Part shown: positions 41,676-50,423 of the stretch, one piece after another
Numbering within the stretch: position 1 is the first letter of the stretch
Layout of the letters: each line of letters opens with the position of its first letter
NCBI GenBank assembly: GCA_039933515.1
Contig: JBDTNY010000022.1
Location: 1-64,000, forward strand
Source: JAOUEA01 sp039933515
Lineage (GTDB): Bacteria; Actinomycetota; UBA4738; HRBIN12
Direction of reading: 5' to 3'
DNA length: 64,000 bases
Program-made: the position numbers and the translations under genes
Notes under the pieces: model-generated
Database searches by the model: none
The model's input: only the letters and a program-made list of their open reading frames with translations
Told to the model about the DNA's origin: nothing

Positions 41676-42677
41676 CTACGTCGCACAGGGCGGGGTCGGG
41701 GTGATCGGGCCGACCACCGGGCCGCTGAACGGCAGCGCCTGCAGGAGCAGCCCGGGGACGGCGCCGATCGTGGCTCCGATATCCGGCGTGCCGCGCGGTC
41801 GGCCATCGTACGAGTACGCCCAGGCGCCGCAGTTCGGGTACTGGAGCGCGCGGAGCGCGCTGCGTCCTCCTGCGGGCACGGGGTCGCCGGCCGCAGCGTA
41901 GGCCTGCAGCACGAGCGCGGTTGAGTTCGCGTCGGTGGCGATGAACCCGGCCGAGTAGCTCCACCCTCCGTGGGCGTCGTCGCGCACCGCGTCGAAGAAG
42001 GCGAACGGATCGGCCCCGAACGTGCCTCGGTTCGCGGCTTCGAGCGCCTGCACGACATAGGACGTGGTGTTCGAGTCGGAGGTGAAGAAGTCGTTGCCCG
42101 AGCCGTCGTCGCACGAGACGTCGTCGGTCCCCGCCGCGTACGGCTCGTCGTACGCCCATCCGCCGTCGGGGCACTGTGCTTCGAGCAACCATCCGGTCAC
42201 GGCGGTCGAGGGCGTTATACCGGCGCTCTCGAGGGCGAGCGTGGCGAGCGCATCGTCGAAGACGGCCGCGTCGCCGAACCGCCCCGCCGAGATCGTGCCG
42301 CGCAGGCCGGCCACGAGGTTCGCGCCTCCGAACGCCCGTGGGTCACGCCCGGCGGTGCTCACCGCGAGCACGATCTTTGCCTGGAGGCCGACCCCGGTGA
42401 CGTTGCCGGCCTCCACCTGGCGGGCCAGGTAGCCGAGCGCGTCGCGCACGACCCCTCTGCCATGTCCGACCGCGACGGCCGCGAGCACCGCGTCGGCCGT
42501 GGATCCGATCGGCGAGAACGCCGGGATCGAGCCGTTCGGCTTCTGCTGTGACGCGATGAAGCCGAGGCCACGCGTGGCGCGTTCGGCGTCGGTCGTCGCG
42601 AAGGCCGACGTCGGGACGACGAGCAGCAGCGCCCCGATGGTGAGAACGGTGAGGACCTTGATGCGGGCCGAGCCCAT
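41676..42677 (-). CDS. secreted alpha/alpha-toroid (prenyltransferase/squalene oxidase repeat) protein
   Basis: 333 aa with a signal peptide (1 to about 27). Repeated motifs of the alpha/alpha barrel appear: ATRGLGFIASQQKPNGSI, VTGWLLEAQCPDGGWAYDEP, DAVRDDAHGGWSYSAGF and SALRALQYPNCGAWAYSYDG. The same toroid forms the first domain of animal intrinsic factor and transcobalamin. Enzymatic DxDD-type residues of squalene cyclases are not evident. It is the first gene after the cobalamin riboswitch, so a role in cobalamin binding is inferred. GGGGGAG precedes the start. Confidence 0.8.
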   Translation of the reverse strand: MGSARIKVLTVLTIGALLLVVPTSAFATTDAERATRGLGFIASQQKPNGSIPAFSPIGSTADAVLAAVAVGHGRGVVRDALGYLARQVEAGNVTGVGLQAKIVLAVSTAGRDPRAFGGANLVAGLRGTISAGRFGDAAVFDDALATLALESAGITPSTAVTGWLLEAQCPDGGWAYDEPYAAGTDDVSCDDGSGNDFFTSDSNTTSYVVQALEAANRGTFGADPFAFFDAVRDDAHGGWSYSAGFIATDANSTALVLQAYAAAGDPVPAGGRSALRALQYPNCGAWAYSYDGRPRGTPDIGATIGAVPGLLLQALPFSGPVVGPITPTPPCAT

Positions 42678-42718
42678 GTGAGGCTCCCCCTTTCCGAGCG
42701 TCCGCGCGCCCTAACGGA

Positions 42719-42748
42719 ACGACCCCCCGGAACAGCGCGGGAGGTCGT
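42719..42748 (-). terminator. candidate riboswitch expression-platform hairpin
   Basis: Inverted repeat ACGACCCCCC / GGGAGGTCGT (42719-42728 and 42739-42748) pairs fully in RNA through one G-U. It lies between the cobalamin aptamer and the first start codon (42677). It could hide or release downstream sequence. No U-tract follows, so a translational or mixed mechanism is possible. Confidence 0.4.
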
Positions 42749-42799
42749 CGTCGGGGCGTGTCGCCCGGCGGCGCGATCCCCTGTCCACGAGGGTCGTTC

Positions 42800-42935
42800 G
42801 GCCGTGCGTCGCGCAGGGCGGCCTGGCTCGTCCACTCCGATGGTGGACCTACAGTTGCGGGACAGCGCCGGAATCCGACCGGCTTCGCCTCCGCGACGCG
42901 GTGTCGCCCTGACGCTAGCACGCCGGCCTCGAGCG
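42800..42935 (-). promoter_or_regulatory. cobalamin (B12) riboswitch
   Basis: Read on the minus strand, the leader of the ECF operon shows the conserved cobalamin aptamer blocks in order. These are GAAGCCGGTCGGATTCCGG (around 42868-42886), GTCCCGCAACTGT (42851-42863) and the B12 box AGCCAGGCCGCCCTGC (42813-42828). These are the strongest landmarks of the class. The switch should turn the operon off when adenosylcobalamin is plentiful. The exact 5' border is uncertain. Confidence 0.88.
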
Positions 42936-43073
42936 CGGCCAATCGCACGCACGCGACCCACGGACAAAGACCCGCGATCAGATTATGCCCGAGCATTGAG
43001 CCTTGCTTGGGGTGACCTTTACCTTGGGAGGCGTTCCATAGGAGGCACGAACCCCGTGAGGAAAGGTGCACCC

Positions 43074-43589
43074 ATGGAGACGCTCCGCAAGGCATCGACC
43101 GAGGCAGCACCCGCCGCCACGCCCTCGGTGGCCGTGAAGAGGATCCCGCAGGCGGAGTCGCAGCATCCACGCTCGATGCCGTGGCTGGTGGCCGGCCTCA
43201 TGGTCATGACCGCGGCGTTCCTGGTGCTCGCGATCTTGACGATCATGCCTCGACTGCGGCCGAGCGAGCCGGTCCGGCTGCTGGATCAGACGATCTCGAC
43301 GTGGGACTCGGGAACCCCCGCGTCGTTCGCCGCCATCTACGCGCGCGACGCCGTGGTGGTCCACGCCGACGGCACGAAGGTGACCGGGCTCGCCGAGATC
43401 GTGGCCGACGCGAAAGCGGCCGGAGCCGACTTCACGATGGTTCGTACGGGCGACGTGTCGGTGACGCACAGCGGTACCTACGCCGCGGCCGTCTATCGCT
43501 ACACGGGCGCAGGCCGAGGCTCGGGCCTCCTCGTGATCCAGATCGCGGACGGGAGGATCACGCATCAGTGGAGCTACGCGCTCCCCTGA
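43074..43589 (+). CDS. membrane-anchored SnoaL/NTF2-like domain protein
   Basis: 171 aa from the ATG at 43074; an in-frame GTG at 43056 behind AGGAGG is an equally good start. A cytosolic N-terminus of about 40 residues, one transmembrane helix (about 42-64) and an outer alpha+beta domain follow. The pattern LDQTISTWDSGTPASFAAIYARDAVVVHADG and the ending VIQIADGRITHQW are typical of SnoaL-like folds. Function unknown. Divergent from the cobalamin operon. Confidence 0.75.
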   Translation: METLRKASTEAAPAATPSVAVKRIPQAESQHPRSMPWLVAGLMVMTAAFLVLAILTIMPRLRPSEPVRLLDQTISTWDSGTPASFAAIYARDAVVVHADGTKVTGLAEIVADAKAAGADFTMVRTGDVSVTHSGTYAAAVYRYTGAGRGSGLLVIQIADGRITHQWSYALP

Positions 43590-43627
43590 TGCTCGATTGA
43601 CTGGCTGTGCCTACGCCGGCGTCCCGC

Positions 43628-44413
43628 TTACTCGCGTATGAACGAAAGCAAGGTGAGGTTGCCGGCGTCCTCGGTGCGCGCCGGGTCCAGGCGATAGCCG
43701 GAGGGGTGCCTCCATGCGCGAAGGTCGTCGGGTCCCGCGCCGGGATGCGTGAGGAGATAGCGCACGAGTATCCCCTTGAGCACCTTGTTCGAGTGCGAGA
43801 CCGCGGCGAACGATCCGTCGGGGCGTCGCTCGAGGAACCGCACCGATCGCTGCACGATGCCGGAGGGAGCCCGCCAGGCCGCCGCGTGCTCTTGCGGGAG
43901 GAGGTTCCACACCGCACGGCCCACCGCCCGCTCCGCGATCGCCGCCGAGAGGTCGTCCCGCCACCAGGTCGACAGCCTCCCGAGACGGGGGAGAGCCGCG
44001 CCCATCTTCAGCTTGTAGTCGGGGATCGGATCGGCCGGCGCCACGGCCCCCCAGAGCCCCGAGACGATCAGCACCGAGGCGTCCAGTCGGCGCCGCTGCG
44101 CGGCGCCGAGCGATCGATGGTCGAGCGCGTCGTAGAGCACCCCGGTGTACCGCTCGATCGCGGGCATCGTGGGAGCCCGGCGAGCACCTCGGTCAGCCTC
44201 GGTGGCCGCCGCGAGCGCAGCTCCCTTGACGCCGAGAAGCTTGCCGCGGGCGGCCGCGCCTGAGCGCATCGCCCGCGCGACCGCGTCGAGCACCTCGTCA
44301 CGACGGTCGTCGAGCGCGAGCGCCATCGTGCCGCGCGCCCACGGGTCCCCTTCGCCCCCCGGCGCTTTCCCTTCGGACGGGGGCAGCAGGATCAGGGGGA
44401 GCGACGCGGGCAC
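43628..44413 (-). CDS. yaaA: YaaA-family peroxide stress protein
   Basis: 261 aa. The N-terminal LLPPSEGK signature (about 9-16), the central RYTGVLYDAL and the C-terminal VSHSNKVLKGILVRYLL pattern are those of the YaaA/DUF328 family. In E. coli YaaA limits damage from iron and peroxide; DNA-binding properties have been proposed. Start ATG at 44413, 6 bp after the PAC2 gene stop, so probably one operon. Confidence 0.9.
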   Translation of the reverse strand: MPASLPLILLPPSEGKAPGGEGDPWARGTMALALDDRRDEVLDAVARAMRSGAAARGKLLGVKGAALAAATEADRGARRAPTMPAIERYTGVLYDALDHRSLGAAQRRRLDASVLIVSGLWGAVAPADPIPDYKLKMGAALPRLGRLSTWWRDDLSAAIAERAVGRAVWNLLPQEHAAAWRAPSGIVQRSVRFLERRPDGSFAAVSHSNKVLKGILVRYLLTHPGAGPDDLRAWRHPSGYRLDPARTEDAGNLTLLSFIRE

Positions 44414-44419
44414 GGGCGG

Positions 44420-45265
44420 CTACCGGGGATCGTCGCCGGCTTCGCGCAGGTACCTCTCGATCTCGCTCGCGAGCTCGTCGCCCGAGGGGATCCCGTCCTC
44501 GGACTGCTGCGCCTCGAGCCGGGTGACGAAATCGCGGGTCTCGTCCTGGGCGCTCACGGCGCTGTCGAGTCCCACCCGCTGGGCGTTCGCCTCGTCCATC
44601 AGGGAACCGAGCGGCAGCTCGATCTCCAGGTGCCGGGCGACGTGCTCGACGAGCGCGATCGTACCTGCGGCGTAGGGGCCGCCCACGTACGGCGGGATCT
44701 GCGCGTAGAACCCGGTCGTGGGGATACCCGCCCCGCTCACCCCCATCTCGAGGACGCTGAGCGCCGCGGCGGGCACGCGGAGCAGGCCCTCGGGCCCTTG
44801 CGTCTCGCCGTGCCGGAGCAGGCCGGTATCCGAGGCGGTCGCGAACACCGGCACGGGGCGCGTGTGGGGCACCGCCGCGGGCACCGCCCCGATGCTCACC
44901 CACTCCACCACGCCGTGCATCAGGGCGAACTCCATCACGTCGTCGGCGAGCTGCTTCCAACGGAAGTCGGGCTCGGCACCGTGCAGGACAAGGAGGTCCC
45001 GGCCGCCCACGCGCCGGCGCCGGATCTCGAGCTGCGGATAGTCGAGCCGGCTCAGCACTCCGTCGACGACGTCGAGCACCGGACGGCGTGAGCGATAGTC
45101 GAACAGCGCGTCGGGATCGAACGTCGCGACCGTGTCGGCGCCCTCCGCCAGATGGGCGGCGGTCGTCGACGCGACGCCTGCCGCGTCGATCCACCCGTCG
45201 AACGCGCCCACCAGGACGGGGGCGACGAGATCGTCCAAGGGGACGATGAGCCGGATCAGGTTCAC
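44420..45265 (-). CDS. PAC2-family protein
   Basis: 281 aa from a GTG at 45265. The proteasome assembly chaperone 2-type fold is indicated by PVLVGAFDGWIDAAGVAS, the loop GAVPAAVPHTRPVPV and a final GIPTTGFYAQIPPYVGGPYAAG. The family is widespread in actinobacteria (ATP-grasp neighbours and proteasome context). Its exact role is not known. A Glu-rich C-terminal region follows. It is followed closely by yaaA. Confidence 0.85.
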   Translation of the reverse strand: MNLIRLIVPLDDLVAPVLVGAFDGWIDAAGVASTTAAHLAEGADTVATFDPDALFDYRSRRPVLDVVDGVLSRLDYPQLEIRRRRVGGRDLLVLHGAEPDFRWKQLADDVMEFALMHGVVEWVSIGAVPAAVPHTRPVPVFATASDTGLLRHGETQGPEGLLRVPAAALSVLEMGVSGAGIPTTGFYAQIPPYVGGPYAAGTIALVEHVARHLEIELPLGSLMDEANAQRVGLDSAVSAQDETRDFVTRLEAQQSEDGIPSGDELASEIERYLREAGDDPR

Positions 45266-45308
45266 CTACCCAGGATAGGCGGCTGCGTGGATCGTGGTGG
45301 GTTGTGGG

Positions 45309-45587
45309 TCAGCCGCGACGGAGCCGATCCATGTCGCGCCTGATCCGTGTCTCCGTCGGCTCATCGTGGCGGAAGGTCCGCCACGCATGGAACGCGATCC
45401 CGATCCCCCACCCCAAGATCGGGAAGATCGGCCAGAAGGACCCACCCCCGCTCATCCACCAGATCACAACGAGCGTCCCGTTCACCAGCACATAGGCGAG
45501 CAGGTTCGCGTAGAACTCCTGCGCGTGTTCGAGGCGGGTGAGCGCCAACTCCCGGAGCTCGTCATCGTCGCGCCCTCGGGCCATCAT
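45309..45587 (-). CDS. 2TM-domain small membrane protein
   Basis: 92 aa. A charged N-terminus (DDDELRELALTRLEHAQEFYANLLAY) leads to two transmembrane helices with a short GGGSFWP loop and a basic tail. This is the layout of the 2TM domain family. Function unknown. Divergent from the next gene on the right. Confidence 0.8.
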   Translation of the reverse strand: MMARGRDDDELRELALTRLEHAQEFYANLLAYVLVNGTLVVIWWMSGGGSFWPIFPILGWGIGIAFHAWRTFRHDEPTETRIRRDMDRLRRG

Positions 45588-45752
45588 CGACGATCACCCC
45601 CTTGGGCCATGCTCCGGCAGCGGACCCTGGGCTCGTTCCGGCCGAAGGGCAGGCCCGCGGGGGGCCCATCGGGTAAGGGGAGGCTCTCGGCATGCCGATG
45701 GTGCGGCATGCGTCGGTTCCGGCATCCTGCGACCGAGGCCGGCTCGTCTCCG
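45588..45752. promoter_or_regulatory. divergent intergenic region with inverted repeat
   Basis: The 165-bp gap contains a perfect 7-bp inverted repeat GCATGCC / GGCATGC (45690-45696 and 45705-45711, 8-bp spacer) in front of the rightward gene. It is a possible operator or a hairpin in the leader. No promoter boxes assigned. Confidence 0.3.
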
Positions 45753-46460
45753 ATGGAGACGTTGCTGCTCGGGGCGCTCGTGTTCGTGCTGGCCGCGGCG
45801 ATCGTGGGGTTCGCGCTGATGATGACCTTGGCACCGCGGTCGGTCCCCGTGCCCGCCCCGGGCCCGATGCCGTCGGCGCAGGTGATCGAGATCGACTGCG
45901 GGACCGATGTCGCGGTCGTGACGGGCGGGGCCGTTGACGCAGGTCCTCGCGGAGCCCCCGTACTCGTCATCGGCGACGAAGGCGCCACGCTGGTGTTCAC
46001 CTCGCCCGGCAGCCCTGACTACAGGATGCGGGTCTTCGAGCCCACCGGCCGCTACCTGCTCCCGCTCGCGCCCGGTGTGTGGGAAGTCGGGTGCGCCGTG
46101 CCAGGCTCGGGTCCCACCACGGTGTTCCTCGGCACGTTCGAGGTGCGCGACCCCGCTCAGATCTACCTCCGCTCGCTCCCCGATGGACCGCCGGAGGGAG
46201 CGTGCGCGCACGTCCTCGACGTGCCGCCGAGTTTCGCCGCCGATCAGCTCGGCGCGCTGCACGAGGGCCTCGCCGGCGTCGGCGTCCTGCCCACCGACAC
46301 GATCGAACGCGCGGCGTACGCCGCGTCCCGCCTGAGGGCCGAGCCCCCGACCCCGCTCATCTTCCGGGTCGTGCGGGACGGGCGGATCGTCGCCCGTGTG
46401 GAAGTTGCCATCCACGGCGACGCATGGACGGCCAGCGTGTTCGGCTGCCCCGAGGAGTAG
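45753..46460 (+). CDS. membrane-anchored hypothetical protein
   Basis: 235 aa from the ATG at 45753. One N-terminal helix (about 3-27) is followed by a beta-rich outer domain with Cys pairs (EIDCGTD, VGCAVPGSG, GACAHVLD, FGCPEE). No family recognised. The weakly defined upstream region of the frame runs through non-coding DNA. It precedes an alpha/beta hydrolase gene by 74 bp. Confidence 0.7.
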   Translation: METLLLGALVFVLAAAIVGFALMMTLAPRSVPVPAPGPMPSAQVIEIDCGTDVAVVTGGAVDAGPRGAPVLVIGDEGATLVFTSPGSPDYRMRVFEPTGRYLLPLAPGVWEVGCAVPGSGPTTVFLGTFEVRDPAQIYLRSLPDGPPEGACAHVLDVPPSFAADQLGALHEGLAGVGVLPTDTIERAAYAASRLRAEPPTPLIFRVVRDGRIVARVEVAIHGDAWTASVFGCPEE

Positions 46461-46534
46461 TGGCCGGCGGACTCGGCGACGACCTGCACGGGTCGTGGTC
46501 AGCTCGTGCCCGAGAGCACGGTAGGGTGCGTCAG

Positions 46535-47317
46535 ATGGCGGAACCGATCGGGACGGTGACCGGTCCGGGCGGGATCCGGGTCGATGAGATCGGGGTCGGT
46601 CCCCGGGTCGTGCTCGTGCACGGCGGAGGCGCGCCCGGGTTCGGCGCGTTCGAGGCGCAGCTCCCGCTCGCGGCGAGGTGGCGGCTCGTCGCTCCTCATC
46701 GGTTCGGGTTCGCCGGGAGCCCCGACCGGCCCGAGGATTGGGAGATCGACGCGCCGGTCGTGGCCGAGCTCCTGGGGGACGGGGCGCATCTCGTCGGCGC
46801 GTCGTACGGCGGCACGGTGGCGCTGCTCGCGGCGGCGCGGCGCCCCGAGGCCGTGCGATCGCTCACGCTGGTCGAGCCCTCAGCGATCTCGATCGCGATG
46901 GACGACCCCGTGGTCATCGAATTCGAACGCGAGACGCGTGCCGCGCTCGCCCTCCCCGAGCCGGGCGATGCCCTCAGATCGCTGTTCTCCGCGGTGGACC
47001 CGGCGGCGACGTGGCCGGACCCGCTCACGCCGCCGCTCGAGGAGTTGGGTCGGCGGCTGCAGAATATGCGGCTCCCGCAGGACGCGGTCTACGACGCGGG
47101 AACGCTCGCGGGCGGTGGCTTCCCGATCGTGGTCGTGACGGGAGGAGACCGGCCGCCGTTCGAGTCGATCGCCGCGGCCCTCGTTCGCGAGCTCGGGGCG
47201 AGACACCTGGTGATCGCCCACGGGCCACATGGGACGCAGCACCTCGGAGCCCCTTTCAACGATCTCGTCGAACGGGTGTGGCGAGACGCCGACGCGGCGT
47301 CGTCACCCCCGGCCTGA
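46535..47317 (+). CDS. alpha/beta hydrolase
   Basis: 260 aa. The oxyanion segment VLVHGGGAPG, the nucleophile elbow GASYGG (Ser about 92) and a C-terminal GPHGTQHLG for the catalytic His define the fold; the acid is likely in VVVTGGDRPP. Substrate unknown: esterase, lyase or lipase-type small-molecule hydrolysis are all possible. No signal peptide, so cytosolic. Confidence 0.88.
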   Translation: MAEPIGTVTGPGGIRVDEIGVGPRVVLVHGGGAPGFGAFEAQLPLAARWRLVAPHRFGFAGSPDRPEDWEIDAPVVAELLGDGAHLVGASYGGTVALLAAARRPEAVRSLTLVEPSAISIAMDDPVVIEFERETRAALALPEPGDALRSLFSAVDPAATWPDPLTPPLEELGRRLQNMRLPQDAVYDAGTLAGGGFPIVVVTGGDRPPFESIAAALVRELGARHLVIAHGPHGTQHLGAPFNDLVERVWRDADAASSPPA

Positions 47318-47325
47318 AGGGTGCC

Positions 47326-48156
47326 TCAGCGCGAAGCAGGCCCAGCTCCAGCGGGCTCGGCGGCGCCCACGTGGCCGACGGTGACGAAGCCCGCCCGCTC
47401 GTAGACCCGGGCGATGTCGACGTTGCCGGCCGACAGGCAGATCACCCCGATGCCGCGGCCGACCGCATCCTCGATGAGCGCAGCGGTCACCGCGGCCCCA
47501 AGTCCCCGCCGCCGGAACGCGGGAAGGGTCGCGACGCCGACGATCTCAGTGGCGCCCTCATGGGGTTGGTGGCTGCCGACCGAGACCGGCACACCGTCGA
47601 CGAACGCCGCGGCCGTCACGGTGAGCCCGGCCCGAACCCGTTCGCGTGAAAAGGCCAGGATGCCCGCGTCCATCGCGGCCGCCGCGCCGGGGAGCGACGC
47701 AGTGCCGGCCTCACCGACCTCGGTGCCGGGCGCGCCGAAGCCCACGGCAGCGACCGCCGAGACCGTGGCGAGATCGTCGTCGGGGCCGGCGATACGCACG
47801 TCCACGCCGTCGGGAATCGTCACCGCCTGCGGGGAGTTCGCCGGCAGGTGCATCAGCGGCATCCGATGGGAGACCATGCCGGTTGCAGCGGCCGCGGGCC
47901 CGACGCTGGGAGCGAGATCGACGATCCACTCGATCGCCTCGGGCTGGCCTAGCTCGCGCTGACGGGCCCGGACGGCGTCGATGTCGCCGGGCTCGAAGCG
48001 CTCGGCGCCCGGGGCCGGCCGCGCGTAATAGCGCCAGCCGTTCCCGCTTTGGATGAAGAGCGTGAACGGTCCGATCGTCTCGGTACGGGCTGCGGTTCGC
48101 GGCACTGCGTCGAGGTAGACATCGAGCCGTCGGAGCAGATCCGGGTCGCCTGGCAT
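47326..48156 (-). CDS. GNAT-family N-acetyltransferase
   Basis: 276 aa from the ATG at 48156. A helical N-terminal half (residues 1-120) precedes a GNAT core. Acetyl-CoA binding is seen in EIVGVATLPAFRRRGLGAAVTAALI, the R/Q-x-x-G-x-G/A pyrophosphate loop. A closing CLSAGNVDIARVYERAGF follows. It probably modifies a small metabolite. The 3' end is 9 bp from the convergent hydrolase stop. Confidence 0.9.
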   Translation of the reverse strand: MPGDPDLLRRLDVYLDAVPRTAARTETIGPFTLFIQSGNGWRYYARPAPGAERFEPGDIDAVRARQRELGQPEAIEWIVDLAPSVGPAAAATGMVSHRMPLMHLPANSPQAVTIPDGVDVRIAGPDDDLATVSAVAAVGFGAPGTEVGEAGTASLPGAAAAMDAGILAFSRERVRAGLTVTAAAFVDGVPVSVGSHQPHEGATEIVGVATLPAFRRRGLGAAVTAALIEDAVGRGIGVICLSAGNVDIARVYERAGFVTVGHVGAAEPAGAGPASR

Positions 48157-48231
48157 GCGGCTCAGGCTACGCCGCGCGGGCGAGGCTCGGCACCTCCAGC
48201 CGACGACCGGCAGGACGCGGTTCATGAGGTT

Positions 48232-48247
48232 CTCAGGCAACGCTCAG
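48232..48247 (+). promoter_or_regulatory. direct repeat CTCAG-N6-CTCAG upstream of the response regulator
   Basis: Two CTCAG elements (48232-48236 and 48243-48247), exactly 11 bp apart, lie 23 bp before the response-regulator start. OmpR-type regulators, including mycobacterial MprA, bind direct repeats of this form. Autoregulation is likely. A related TTCAG pair precedes the second response regulator. Confidence 0.55.
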
Positions 48248-48269
48248 CCTCGGGGACTAGCCTGTGGCG

Positions 48270-48962
48270 ATGAGTGAGCCGCGGGTCCTGGTCGTCGACG
48301 ACGAGTCGAACATCACGGACCTAGTGTCGATGGCCTTGCGCTACGAGGGGTTCGAGGTCGAGACGGCTGCCTCCGGTCGTGAGGCGATCCGGATGGTCGA
48401 GAAGTTCCGGCCCGAGGTGGTGATCCTCGACGTGATGCTGCCCGACGTCGACGGGTTCGCCGTGACCGAACGGCTCAAGAGCGCCCGGGTGAAGGTGCCG
48501 ATCCTCTTCCTGACCGCGCGGGACGCGCTGGAGGACAAGGTCCGGGGCCTCACGCTCGGCGGCGACGACTACGTGACGAAGCCGTTCAGCTTGGAGGAGC
48601 TCGTGGCGCGCGTCCGCGCATTGCTCCGCAGATCCGGCGCTGAACTCGGGTCCGGCCCGCTCCAGTTCGCCGACGTCGAGCTGGATGACGACACGCACGA
48701 GGTGCGCCGCGCGGGTGCGACCGTCGAGCTCACCGCCACGGAGTTCCGATTGCTGCGCTACCTGATGCAGAACGCCCCCCGTGTCCTCTCGAAGGCTCAG
48801 ATCCTCGACCACGTCTGGAACTACGACTTCGGGGGCGATGCGAACATCGTGGAGACCTACGTGAGCTACATCCGTCGCAAGCTCGACGCGGCGGGACCGC
48901 CGCTGATCCATACGGTGCGTGGCGTGGGCTACCGCCTGGCGGCGCCACCGCCCAAGGGCTGA
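48270..48962 (+). CDS. OmpR/PhoB-family response regulator
   Basis: 230 aa from the ATG at 48270 (a GTG lies 6 bp earlier). The receiver domain has acidic pocket VVDDES, phospho-acceptor Asp54 (VILDVMLPDV) and YVTKPF with the conserved Lys; the winged HTH output domain ends with TVRGVGYRLA. It pairs with the histidine kinase 3 bp downstream. It resembles actinobacterial TcrX/MprA-type regulators. The signal is unknown. Confidence 0.95.
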   Translation: MSEPRVLVVDDESNITDLVSMALRYEGFEVETAASGREAIRMVEKFRPEVVILDVMLPDVDGFAVTERLKSARVKVPILFLTARDALEDKVRGLTLGGDDYVTKPFSLEELVARVRALLRRSGAELGSGPLQFADVELDDDTHEVRRAGATVELTATEFRLLRYLMQNAPRVLSKAQILDHVWNYDFGGDANIVETYVSYIRRKLDAAGPPLIHTVRGVGYRLAAPPPKG

Positions 48963-48965
48963 CGC

Positions 48966-50423
48966 GTGACCCTTCGCGCCCGCCTCACGATCGTGCTGAT
49001 GATCGTGGTCGCCGCGGGCCTGACCGTGGCCGATGTCGCGACGTTCGCCGCGCTCCGTTCGTTCCTGATCCAGCGGGTCGATCAGCAGCTGCGGGCCTCG
49101 ACGTCGACGATCGGGCACCTCCTCGCGTCGGCAGAGGCACCGTCGGGAGCCGTGGCGATCCCGACCGACGGGGACGACTCGTTCGTCCCTTCGGGAACGT
49201 ACGCGGCGCTGTACGACACCGGTGGTCGCGAACTGAACCACGCGTCGTTCAGCTACGGAACCGTAGCCGGCGCCGCTCCCGACCTGCCCGCCGACGTCTC
49301 CTCGTTCGACGGAGGCTCGGTGCTCTCGTCGATCGGTTCGACGGGGGACGGTTCGGGGTTCCGCGTGATCGCCGAGAGGTTCGAGGGCGGCTACACCGTC
49401 GTGGTCGCGATCCCGTTGACCGAGGTCGAGCAGACGCTCCGCCAACTGGTGATCGTAGCCCTGCTCGTCACCCTCGCGGTGATCGCCGCGACCGCGGCGC
49501 TCGCGTTCTGGATCGTGCGGCGGGGGCTCACCCCGCTCGAGCGCATCGAGCACACCGCGGGGGCGATCGCGGCCGGCGACCTGTCCCGACGCGTCGAGGA
49601 CGCCGACGCGCGACCGGAGGTCGGACGCCTCGGCGCCGCCCTGAACGTGATGCTCGGGCGGATCGAGCGTTCGATGGACGAACAGCGCGCCGCCGAGGAG
49701 GCGCTGCGCCGGTTCCTCGCGGATGCGTCGCACGAACTACGGACGCCCCTGACCTCGATCCGCGGCTACGCGGAGCTGTTCCGGCGCGGGGCCGGCGACG
49801 ATCCGTCGGACACGGCGCTGGCGATGCGGCGTATCGAGCAGGAGAGCGCGCGGATGGGGGTGCTCGTCGACGATCTGCTGTTCCTGGCGCGCTCGGGCCG
49901 GGGTCGTCCCGTCGACCGCGAGCCGTTCGATCTCTCTCGCGTGACCGCCGACGCCGCGCAGGACGCGCGCGCGGTGGATCCCGCCCGGACGGTCGGTCTC
50001 GCCGTCCCGGGCTCGCTCACGGTGGTGGGCGACGAGGGCCGGATCCGTCAGGTGCTCGCCAACCTGCTCTCGAACGCGCTCGTCCACACGCCCGAAGGCT
50101 CGCCGATCGATCTCGTCGCGAGGACGATCGACGGGTATGCCGAGGTTACGGTGACCGACCGTGGACCCGGGATGACGGCCGAGGAGGCCGCCCGCGTCTT
50201 CGACGCGTTCTACCGCGCCGATCCGGCGAGAGGCCGCGCGTCGAGCGGTGAAGGGGCAGGGTCGGGGCTGGGGCTCGCGATCGCTACGGCGATCGCCCAA
50301 GCGCATGACGGCTCACTGGCGGTGACGAGCGAGCCGGGCCGAGGCGCGACCTTCGTGCTGCGCCTGCCCCTGACCGGGCCGACGCTCACGCCGGACGAAT
50401 CCGATCCACCGCCCGAAGCTTGA
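48966..50423 (+). CDS. sensor histidine kinase
   Basis: 485 aa from a GTG at 48966. Two membrane helices (about 8-30 and 160-185) enclose an extracytoplasmic sensor domain of about 125 residues. HAMP, then the H box DASHELRTPLTSIRGYAE (His259-type position), N box LSNALVHTPEG, and G boxes TDRGPGM and GSGLGLAIA follow. It phosphorylates the upstream regulator. The 3' end overlaps the ferredoxin gene on the other strand by 38 bp. Confidence 0.95.
   Translation: MTLRARLTIVLMIVVAAGLTVADVATFAALRSFLIQRVDQQLRASTSTIGHLLASAEAPSGAVAIPTDGDDSFVPSGTYAALYDTGGRELNHASFSYGTVAGAAPDLPADVSSFDGGSVLSSIGSTGDGSGFRVIAERFEGGYTVVVAIPLTEVEQTLRQLVIVALLVTLAVIAATAALAFWIVRRGLTPLERIEHTAGAIAAGDLSRRVEDADARPEVGRLGAALNVMLGRIERSMDEQRAAEEALRRFLADASHELRTPLTSIRGYAELFRRGAGDDPSDTALAMRRIEQESARMGVLVDDLLFLARSGRGRPVDREPFDLSRVTADAAQDARAVDPARTVGLAVPGSLTVVGDEGRIRQVLANLLSNALVHTPEGSPIDLVARTIDGYAEVTVTDRGPGMTAEEAARVFDAFYRADPARGRASSGEGAGSGLGLAIATAIAQAHDGSLAVTSEPGRGATFVLRLPLTGPTLTPDESDPPPEA

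Noticed and set aside
42678..43056. Plus-strand open frame extending the SnoaL-like gene upstream through the riboswitch
   Set aside because: This stretch holds the cobalamin aptamer on the other strand, and the real start has a ribosome site at 43041-43065.
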